This document shows positions 1 through 4,688 of a stretch of 5,115 nt of DNA, in pieces. A program made the position numbers and the translations under genes. This DNA comes from an uncultured Methylococcaceae bacterium (GTDB lineage: Bacteria > Pseudomonadota > Gammaproteobacteria > Methylococcales > Methylomonadaceae): positions 1 through 5,115 of the forward strand of contig CAIQND010000214.1 in the NCBI GenBank assembly GCA_903873045.1, written 5' to 3'. A model generated the notes under the pieces. The model searched no databases, had not been told where the DNA came from, and saw only the letters and a program-made list of their open reading frames with translations. The stretch's first letter is position 1. Each line of letters begins with the position of its first letter.

Positions 1-134
1 CTATTCTGGCAATCTGAACACCGATTCTGGAAAATCCAGAAAAGTGTTCAGCTTGAAACCAGAATCAGTGTTCAGCTTGTTTCAGAATAGGTGTTCAGAT
101 TGGAGCAGAATGGGTGTTCAGGTTGAGCCAGAAT
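1..134. repeat. 23-bp tandem repeat array with an inverted copy at its left end
   Basis: Four head-to-tail units begin at 37, 60, 83 and 106, each exactly 23 bp, and a partial fifth (CAGAAT) begins at 129. The consensus is CAGAAT, two variable bases, GTGTTCAG, one variable base, TTG, then three variable bases. The reverse complement of 1-30 contains the same unit (CAGAATCGGTGTTCAGATTG) followed by another CAGAAT, so the first 30 bases are an inverted copy. The two orientations face away from each other across an AAAAT centre, and CTGAACAC (14-21) can pair with GTGTTCAG (44-51). The conserved TGTTCA core, multiple units and opposed orientation resemble the multiple terminal repeats that transposases of the IS21 family bind. 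That family assignment is inference, since no transposase gene is visible. Confidence 0.8.
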
Positions 135-757
135 ATGCATTAGGCATGATCAAACGCCACATCCAGGGCATACCCTGCAAGATTCTGTTTCTGGATGATA
201 TTTTTATCGGTTTGGATATTGCCAATCGCCTGCCATTATTAAACATTCTAAAATCCGAATTCCCCGACTATCAAATCTTCATTACCACTTACGACAAACC
301 CTGGTACGCATATGCCAAAAGTTATTTAGAAGGCGCTGAGAATTGGAAAACACTGGAGTTTTACGCACAAGAAACCGACGGAGGCTATGAAATACCTCTA
401 ATCAACGATGGCGATTTTCTGAAGAAAGCAGAAGAATATTACAAGGACTGTGATTATAAAGCCGCTGCTGTTTACACTCGCTCGGCATTTGAGAAAACCT
501 TAAGAAAATATTGCGAGGACAAGAAAAAGAAAATCACCTTTAAATCTAAATTAAAAGATTACACTACTCAGGACTTCTGGAGCGCGGTTTGTGCAGATAT
601 TACACCATTTACCAAGTCAGAAATTGAGCAATACCGTGATCTTGTTCTCAATCCTTTCAGTCATTACAACACCGAAAAGCATGAATTTAAAACGGAATTA
701 AAGGACGCAATTGATGCGGTTACTCGTTTAAAAAAAGAATTAACCGAATTAACGTGA
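44..757 (+). CDS. C-terminal part of an SMC/RecF-like AAA ATPase, probably a truncated gene
   Basis: The recognisable protein starts only after the repeat array, near residue 31. Residues 47-52 (ILFLDD) are a Walker B strand, GLD at 56-58 is a D-loop-like motif, NRLPLL follows, and FITTYD occupies the switch (H-loop) region. This is the order seen at the C-terminal end of SMC/RecF-like ATPases of accessory and defence loci. The Walker A and signature motifs, which should lie several hundred residues upstream, are absent. Residues 1-30 are a chance translation of the 23-bp repeats. The frame starts with GTG inside a repeat, has no ribosome binding site, and stays open to the window edge; ATG codons at 110 and 146 are alternatives. 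The tail (about 137-237) is helical and Lys-rich, with LNPFSH at 202-207 recalling a degenerate HEPN motif. It is most likely a nonfunctional remnant, though an in-frame upstream part outside the window cannot be excluded. The cellular role is unknown. Confidence 0.6.
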   Translation: MFSLKPESVFSLFQNRCSDWSRMGVQVEPEYALGMIKRHIQGIPCKILFLDDIFIGLDIANRLPLLNILKSEFPDYQIFITTYDKPWYAYAKSYLEGAENWKTLEFYAQETDGGYEIPLINDGDFLKKAEEYYKDCDYKAAAVYTRSAFEKTLRKYCEDKKKKITFKSKLKDYTTQDFWSAVCADITPFTKSEIEQYRDLVLNPFSHYNTEKHEFKTELKDAIDAVTRLKKELTELT

Positions 758-781
758 TTATTTAAGTCTACATCAAGATAT

Positions 782-844
782 TAAGCCATAAAGAACAGAA
801 AAAACATTATAAAATATCGCACACTTTGTGTTTTTCGTGGCTTA
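782..844. other. AT-rich intergenic gap with a loose inverted repeat upstream of srkA
   Basis: TAAGCCA (782-788) is complementary to TGGCTTA (838-844), and inside it AAAAACA (800-806) is complementary to TGTTTTT (829-835). The arms are separated by unpaired bases, so the structure is weak. The right arm read in reverse (CACGAAAAACACAAAG) resembles the CACGAAG-type repeat found after srkA. A TATAAA lies at 808-813, but I see no matching -35 box, so no promoter is called. The gap must contain either the end of the ATPase fragment transcript or the srkA promoter. Confidence 0.3.
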
Positions 845-893
845 TTAAGCAATCCATCTAACGTTAATGCGTATTCAAGGTTACAATGACACC

Positions 894-1883
894 ATGAATA
901 CTCAATTGACGCCTTTTTCAGCATTAACTCCCGATATTATCCTAAGTGCTCTGGACAGTGTTGGCCTGCCCGGTGACGGGCGCTTACTCGCGCTTAACAG
1001 CTATGAAAACCGTGTTTACCAGGTGGGCGTCGATAATGCCGCGCCTGTTGTAAGCAAATTTTATAGACCCAACCGCTGGACAACTGGCGCAATTCTTGAA
1101 GAACACTCTTTTATTCAGGAATTGGCCGATAATGAAATACCGGTCGTGCCGCCGTTATGCTTTAACGAAAATCAGACGCTCAATCAATTTGACGGCTTTC
1201 GGTTTTCCGTGTTTCCCAAACAAGGTGGACGGGTGCCGGAAATTGAAGGGCGTGAAAAGCTGGAATGGATGGGACGGTTTATCGGTCGAATCCATGCCAT
1301 TGGCGCATTAAAACCGTTTACGGAGCGCCCGACTCTCAATATTGCTAATTTTGGCGATGAGCCCAGCACTTACCTGTTAACGCATGATTTTATTCCAACG
1401 GATCTATTCAGTGCTTACAGCAGTGTCAGTAGTTATGCACTGGACTCGGTGAGACGTTGTTTTGAACGTGCCGGCCAGGTAAAAACCTTAAGGCTGCATG
1501 GCGATTGCTATCCGGGCAATATTTTATGGACGGATGACGGCCCGCATTTCGTTGATTTTGATGACAGCCGAATGGGGCCTGCGATACAGGATTTGTGGAT
1601 GTTGCTTTCCGGTGACCGTGCCGAGATGACCTTGCAACTCAATCATCTATTGGCCGGTTACCAAACGTTTTACGACTTCAATCCAAGTGAATTGCATCTA
1701 CTGGAAGCCCTGCGTACCTTGCGTTTAATCCATTATTCCGCGTGGATTGCAAAACGCTGGGATGACCCTGCCTTTCCTATGGCCTTCCCCTGGTTTAATA
1801 CCGCCCGTTACTGGCAGGATCGTATCATTGAACTACGCGAACAGATTGCATTAATGGATGAAGAACCTCTCAGGTCAAGTTGA
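894..1883 (+). CDS. srkA: Stress response Ser/Thr protein kinase SrkA (YihE/RdoA)
   Basis: This is a cytoplasmic APH-fold kinase related to E. coli SrkA (YihE), which phosphorylates proteins on Ser/Thr and counteracts stress-induced cell death downstream of Cpx. The translation follows E. coli SrkA along its whole length. NSYENRVYQ opens the N-lobe, Lys55 in SKFYRPNRW is the likely ATP-contacting lysine, and LRLHGDCYPGNILW holds catalytic Asp204 and Asn209. VDFDD carries metal-binding Asp221, and QDLWMLLSGDRAEM and WDDPAFPMAFPWF follow. From the ATG at 894 the protein is 329 residues, against 328 in E. coli, and it begins MNTQLTPFSALTPD like the family. The ATG at 867 would add nine residues without family support, so I prefer 894, although its AAGG (877-880) is rather distant. 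In E. coli the next gene is dsbA; here the gene is followed by a terminator and convergent rnhB, so it looks monocistronic. Confidence 0.95.
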   Translation: MNTQLTPFSALTPDIILSALDSVGLPGDGRLLALNSYENRVYQVGVDNAAPVVSKFYRPNRWTTGAILEEHSFIQELADNEIPVVPPLCFNENQTLNQFDGFRFSVFPKQGGRVPEIEGREKLEWMGRFIGRIHAIGALKPFTERPTLNIANFGDEPSTYLLTHDFIPTDLFSAYSSVSSYALDSVRRCFERAGQVKTLRLHGDCYPGNILWTDDGPHFVDFDDSRMGPAIQDLWMLLSGDRAEMTLQLNHLLAGYQTFYDFNPSELHLLEALRTLRLIHYSAWIAKRWDDPAFPMAFPWFNTARYWQDRIIELREQIALMDEEPLRSS

Positions 1884-1892
1884 ATAATTTAT

Positions 1893-1956
1893 TCACCACG
1901 AAGACACGAAGGACACGAAGAAAGAAAACTTCGTGTCTTCGTGGTGATATTTTTTT
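1893..1956 (+). terminator. Strong hairpin terminator between convergent srkA and rnhB
   Basis: A perfect 19-bp inverted repeat pairs 1893-1911 (TCACCACGAAGACACGAAG) with 1929-1947, leaving a 17-nt loop. A run of seven T follows at 1950-1956, so for the plus strand this is a textbook intrinsic terminator starting 10 bp after the srkA stop. On the minus strand the sequence beyond the stem is AT-rich but lacks a clean T-run, so it may stop rnhB transcription less efficiently. The left arm ends with GACACGAAG, which is repeated exactly in the loop (1912-1920). CACGAAG-rich sequences are familiar dispersed repeats in many bacteria, so this may be a repeat that now serves as a terminator. Confidence 0.8.
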
Positions 1957-1980
1957 ATCTGGATTAACCAACGTCAGAAA

Positions 1981-2589
1981 TCAAAGCTTTTGCTGAAGTA
2001 TCAGGGTTCTTACCGGATTAAATGTTTTCCGGTGTATTTCTAAAAAACCAAATTGTTTAATCTCGTTGACATGCGTGGCGGTTCCGTAGCCTTTATGCTG
2101 ATGAAATGAAAAATCGGGGTATTTTTTGTGGTAGTCAACCATGATTTTATCACGCTCAACTTTTGCCAAAATAGAAGCGGCACTGATGGCCTGGACTTTA
2201 CTATCGCCTTTAATGATTGCCTGAGCAGGCATCAGCAATTGTGGGAGACGGTTGCCGTCCACCAACACTTCGTCGGGTTGAATCGCCAAGCCATTGACCG
2301 CTCGCTGCATGGCAAGCAGGGTGGCCTGAAGAATATTGAGTTCATCAATCTCTTCAACACTGGCCATTGCCACTGACCAACTTAACGCATTTGCCTTAAT
2401 CAGGTCAAAAAGGCTATCGCGTTGACGTTCACTGAGTATTTTGGAGTCGGCCAAACCATCAATCGGCCGTAAGGGATCAAGTATAACCGCTGCGGCTACC
2501 ACAGGGCCGGCCAGAGGCCCGCGACCGGCCTCATCAACACCGGCAATCAGGCTGTTTTGTGTGAGCGTGATCAAATAGTCGTTATCCAT
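1981..2589 (-). CDS. rnhB: Ribonuclease HII
   Basis: RNase HII cleaves the RNA strand of RNA-DNA hybrids and starts ribonucleotide excision repair by cutting 5' of single ribonucleotides embedded in DNA. The protein is 202 residues, close to the usual 200. The family signature GVDEAGRGPLAGPVVAAAV begins at residue 17 and supplies catalytic Asp19 and Glu20. Asp111 in VLVDGN and Asp129 in IIKGDSKV complete the acidic metal-binding set, and ISAASILAKVERD (135-147) is the conserved helix. HQHKGYGTATH near the C-terminus is also diagnostic. The ATG start is supported by GAGAG about nine bases upstream (2599-2603 on the complementary strand). It is the distal gene of the lpx cluster in many Gammaproteobacteria, but here a 217-bp repeat-bearing gap separates it from lpxA, so it may have its own promoter. 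Confidence 0.97.
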   Translation of the reverse strand: MDNDYLITLTQNSLIAGVDEAGRGPLAGPVVAAAVILDPLRPIDGLADSKILSERQRDSLFDLIKANALSWSVAMASVEEIDELNILQATLLAMQRAVNGLAIQPDEVLVDGNRLPQLLMPAQAIIKGDSKVQAISAASILAKVERDKIMVDYHKKYPDFSFHQHKGYGTATHVNEIKQFGFLEIHRKTFNPVRTLILQQKL

Positions 2590-2611
2590 AGCAACAATCT
2601 CTCATTTAAAT

Positions 2612-2626
2612 AGCGTTTAAAACGCT
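2612..2626. other. 15-bp palindrome upstream of rnhB
   Basis: AGCGTTTAAAACGCT is a 7-bp perfect inverted repeat around a single A, lying 23 bp before the rnhB start codon on the minus strand. The size and position would suit an operator or a small mRNA hairpin near the translation start. There is no T-run, so it is not a terminator. I do not recognise the site. Confidence 0.35.
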
Positions 2627-2645
2627 TGGCTACCCACGTAAGGCG

Positions 2646-2762
2646 GTCACTGCCATTAAGTTAAGACGTTCGCTGAGCGGAGTCGAAGCGATTTTGTTGG
2701 CTTCGGCTCCGCTCAGCCAACGGTTTATCTTGCCAAAAGGTACTTAACTTAATGGCAGTGAC
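2646..2762. repeat. 117-bp nested palindromic element (MITE- or REP-like)
   Basis: The outer arms are a perfect 20-bp inverted repeat, 2646-2665 (GTCACTGCCATTAAGTTAAG) against 2743-2762. Nested inside is a second stem, 2672-2689 (GCTGAGCGGAGTCGAAGC) against 2700-2717, with one G-T type mismatch. It extends by CGTT (2667-2670) against AACG (2719-2722) past one mismatch, around a 10-nt loop. Twenty bases (2723-2742) are unpaired on the right side. GAGCGGAGTCGAAG is a motif I recognise as a widespread dispersed intergenic repeat in bacteria. No coding capacity is seen and no clear target-site duplication flanks the arms. It fills the gap between lpxA and rnhB and follows neither stem with a T-run, so it is not a classical terminator. 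Confidence 0.8.
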
Positions 2763-2806
2763 GCCGGAGCGAGGGAACGATAGGATGGTTATTTTTTGCG
2801 AGTTGC

Positions 2807-3577
2807 CTAACGCAATATACCCCGACGCACATTGCTTAAAAAACTAATCATGTCAGCTAATTGTTTGCTGTTACTTTCCATTTCTTTCATTTTTTCTATG
2901 GCATCTTCCAAGCGTAAATTCATTTTATAGATTATTTTGTAGGCATTTCTGATTAATCTAATATCTTCGGCGGATATTTCATTGCGTTCCATGCCGACTG
3001 AATTTATGCCATGCGGCCTGGTGGGCTTGCCGCCCACCATAATAAAAGGGGGGATATCCTGGGTAATCGCACTGCCCATAGCGGCAAAGCTATATTGCCC
3101 TATCTGGGTGAACTGATGCACCAAGGTAAAGCCGCCCAGAATGGCATGATCATTTAGATGCACATGACCGGCCAAGGACGCGCCATTGGCCATAATCACA
3201 TGATCGCCAATCAGGCAATCATGAGCCACATGAGTATAAGCCATAAACAGATTATCGTTGCCTATCTTGGTAACGCACTGATCTTGTTGGGTTCCCCTGT
3301 GCATAGAGGTAAACTCTCGAATGGTGTTTCTATCACCAATTTCAAGTCGTGTTACTTCAGATGCATATTTTTTATCTTGCGGGTCTTCGCCAATGGAGGT
3401 GAATTGATAGATACGATTATCCTTCCCAATGGAAGTAGGCCCTTTAATAACAACATGAGGGCCTATGACCGTACCGGCATCAATTTTTACATCAGCACCT
3501 ATGACAGAAAAAGCACCGACTGACACATCTTCAGCCAGTTCTGCATGACTATCAATTATGGCTGTTGGATTAATCAA
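2807..3577 (-). CDS. lpxA: Acyl-ACP:UDP-N-acetylglucosamine O-acyltransferase
   Basis: LpxA is a cytoplasmic homotrimer that transfers a 3-hydroxyacyl chain from ACP to the 3-OH of UDP-GlcNAc, the first step of lipid A synthesis. The N-terminal two thirds show hexapeptide repeats (IGAD, IGPH, IGKD, IGDR, IGND, IGDH and so on) of a left-handed beta helix. IYQFTSIGEDPQDKKY and IRNAYKIIY are family signatures. THVAHDC contains the catalytic histidine, His119 (E. coli His125). Met167 replaces the E. coli ruler residue Gly173. The chosen start is TTG at 3577, reading MINPTAIID as in the family, with GGTGG ten bases upstream, giving 256 residues. An ATG at 3601 would add MCCGGRLV, lacks a ribosome binding site and overlaps fabZ by 22 bp. 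The start is two bases past the fabZ stop, so translation is probably coupled. The C-terminal helical domain is complete. Confidence 0.96.
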   Translation of the reverse strand: MINPTAIIDSHAELAEDVSVGAFSVIGADVKIDAGTVIGPHVVIKGPTSIGKDNRIYQFTSIGEDPQDKKYASEVTRLEIGDRNTIREFTSMHRGTQQDQCVTKIGNDNLFMAYTHVAHDCLIGDHVIMANGASLAGHVHLNDHAILGGFTLVHQFTQIGQYSFAAMGSAITQDIPPFIMVGGKPTRPHGINSVGMERNEISAEDIRLIRNAYKIIYKMNLRLEDAIEKMKEMESNSKQLADMISFLSNVRRGILR

Positions 3578-3579
3578 AA

Positions 3580-4023
3580 CTAATCTACCACCGCAGCACA
3601 TCTGATTTCGGCACTGGCGACAAATTCGCCGTCAACTTCCGCGCGACATTCAAATGCCCAGATATTACGCTTGCTTTTAACGAACTTTGCTTCCAGCATT
3701 AATTGGTCTCCAGGTACGACCGGCCGTTTAAACTTGGCTTTGTCAATACCCACCAAATAATAGATCATGCCTTCCAATTCCTCGCCCGCTGTCTCCGAGG
3801 CCAATAACCCTGTTGTTTGCGCCAAGGCTTCCAAAATTAAAACGCCGGGCATGATGGGTTTTTGTGGAAAATGACCTTGAAAGAAAGGTTCGTTATAAGT
3901 AACGTTTTTAACGCCTAAGAGCCTAATGCCTGGCTCGCACTCAATCACCTTGTCAACCAATAAAAACGGGTATCGATGTGGCAAGAATGCTTGTATTTGT
4001 AAAATATCTAACGTAATAGACAT
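3580..4023 (-). CDS. fabZ: 3-hydroxyacyl-ACP dehydratase FabZ
   Basis: FabZ dehydrates (3R)-3-hydroxyacyl-ACP to trans-2-enoyl-ACP in type II fatty acid elongation and acts in the cytoplasm as a hot-dog-fold oligomer. The protein is 147 residues, near the usual 145-150. FLPHRYPFLLVDKV (13-26) is the N-terminal signature. FFQGHFPQKPIMPGVLILEALAQ (47-69) contains catalytic His51 and Glu65, matching E. coli His54 and Glu68. FKRPVVPGDQL is the conserved later motif. It competes with LpxA and LpxD for 3-hydroxyacyl-ACP, which explains its constant place next to lipid A genes. The ATG has no strong ribosome binding site. Its stop codon lies two bases before the lpxA start, and skp ends 60 bp upstream where lpxD would usually stand. 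Confidence 0.98.
   Translation of the reverse strand: MSITLDILQIQAFLPHRYPFLLVDKVIECEPGIRLLGVKNVTYNEPFFQGHFPQKPIMPGVLILEALAQTTGLLASETAGEELEGMIYYLVGIDKAKFKRPVVPGDQLMLEAKFVKSKRNIWAFECRAEVDGEFVASAEIRCAAVVD
3588..3592 (-). promoter_or_regulatory. Ribosome binding site deciding the lpxA TTG start
   Basis: GGTGG on the minus strand lies ten bases before the TTG at 3577 and inside the last codons of fabZ. The competing ATG at 3601 lies upstream of this site and has no purine-rich stretch in front of it. Together with the MINPTAIID N-terminus this favours TTG. Confidence 0.55.
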
Positions 4024-4083
4024 GATTTAGAGTGCTTTATCCAGAGTGAGGTGAGTGAGTGTTCTTAAATAATAGTAGCTCAC

Positions 4084-4584
4084 TTACTCAGGCATTGTTG
4101 ACAGTTTTTTCTGAACTTGGGCAGTAATATCAAACTGGTCTTTGGCATAAATAACACCATCAGTCAGTAACAAGTCATATTCATCTACTTTAGCTATTTC
4201 ACGAACCGCTTCAACGATACGACGTTGTAATTTACCCAATTCTTCATTACGGCTGGCATTAAAATCTTCACTGAATTCTTGCTGAGATCTTTTTGCGTCC
4301 CTTTTTTTATTGTTAATATCTTTTTCAAGATTGGCTTTTTCAGAATCACTCATTACAGAAGCATCCTTGGTCAGCTTTTCTTCCATCGTTTGGATTTCTT
4401 TTTGTTGAGCGACTAATTGCTTATCCCGTGGTGAAAATTTTTGTTCCAGGCGTTTTTTGGCTTTTTCAGCTTGCGGCGCTTTTTCAAGAACAGAGGGTAT
4501 ATTCACAAAGCCAATTTTTAAATCAGCAAAACTGACATTTGCAACCAACAATAAGCTTAAAAATAAAGCAATTTTCGTTTTCAT
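4084..4584 (-). CDS. skp: Periplasmic OmpH/Skp-family chaperone
   Basis: Skp is a periplasmic trimeric chaperone with a jellyfish shape that holds unfolded outer-membrane proteins for delivery to the Bam complex. The 166-residue protein starts with a Sec signal peptide: MKTK, a hydrophobic stretch IALFLSLLLVANV, then SFA followed by D, giving a predicted signal peptidase I cut after Ala20. The mature start DLKIGFVNIPSVLEKAPQAE is the short beta strand of the OmpH domain. Residues about 40-125 are highly charged and rich in Lys, Glu and Gln, the long coiled-coil tentacles. LLLTDGVIYAKDQFDITAQV near the C-terminus returns to the conserved core. Length and layout are normal. It lies directly downstream of bamA, separated by 104 bp holding a promoter candidate, and appears to lead a skp-fabZ-lpxA transcript. 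Confidence 0.95.
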   Translation of the reverse strand: MKTKIALFLSLLLVANVSFADLKIGFVNIPSVLEKAPQAEKAKKRLEQKFSPRDKQLVAQQKEIQTMEEKLTKDASVMSDSEKANLEKDINNKKRDAKRSQQEFSEDFNASRNEELGKLQRRIVEAVREIAKVDEYDLLLTDGVIYAKDQFDITAQVQKKLSTMPE

Positions 4585-4602
4585 TATTAAATCGATCTCA
4601 GG

Positions 4603-4626
4603 TTAAAGTTAAAATTAAAGTTAAAA
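4603..4626. repeat. 12-bp tandem duplication in the skp leader
   Basis: TTAAAGTTAAAA occurs twice without a gap, at 4603-4614 and 4615-4626, within the untranslated region between the promoter candidate and the skp start. Each copy itself contains two TTAAA-like blocks. It is AT-rich low-complexity sequence, probably from replication slippage, and may keep the leader unstructured. Confidence 0.7.
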
Positions 4627-4651
4627 TTGGGTAAAAAAATTTATCCGTTGG

Positions 4652-4679
4652 ATTATAGGGGATAAGCCTGTTAAACCAA
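4652..4679 (-). promoter_or_regulatory. Candidate sigma-70 promoter for skp-fabZ-lpxA
   Basis: On the minus strand a perfect TATAAT occupies 4657-4652. A weak -35 candidate, TTGGTT, lies 16 bases upstream at 4679-4674 and matches only the TTG of the consensus. The predicted start near 4645 would give a leader of about 60 nt before the skp ATG. The position between the bamA stop and skp is reasonable, and known operons of this type often have internal promoters here. TTATCC (4641-4646) and GGATAA (4660-4665) can also pair around the -10 box and are followed on the minus strand by ATTTTTTTA, so a weak bamA terminator may overlap. Confidence 0.45.
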
Positions 4680-4688
4680 AATATCTTC

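Noticed and set aside
37..134. Short regular repeats that could be read as a CRISPR array
   Set aside because: The units are contiguous 23-mers with scattered variable bases and no separate unique spacers, so this is a tandem repeat.
758..866. Possible tRNA or small RNA in the gap before srkA
   Set aside because: No cloverleaf arms or conserved T-loop sequence can be drawn; only a loose inverted repeat is present.
867..893. Upstream ATG for srkA adding nine residues
   Set aside because: The extension has no counterpart in the family, and the ATG at 894 gives a length and N-terminus matching E. coli SrkA.
1096..1369. Open frames inside srkA on both strands
   Set aside because: They overlap a well-supported kinase gene in other frames and their translations show no family features.
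2128..2376. Plus-strand open frame inside rnhB
   Set aside because: It is antisense to conserved RNase HII motifs and has no ribosome binding site or recognisable product.
2672..2717. Inner hairpin as an intrinsic terminator for lpxA
   Set aside because: Neither strand has a T-run after the stem, and the sequence matches a dispersed-repeat motif better.
3158..3523. Plus-strand 121-residue open frame inside lpxA
   Set aside because: It is the antisense of the hexapeptide-repeat region, whose regular codon pattern keeps the opposite frame open.
4052..4090. GTGA-rich stretch and partly complementary CACTTACTCA between skp and fabZ as a hairpin
   Set aside because: The pairing needs bulges and there is no T-run or clear role; it is probably low-complexity sequence.
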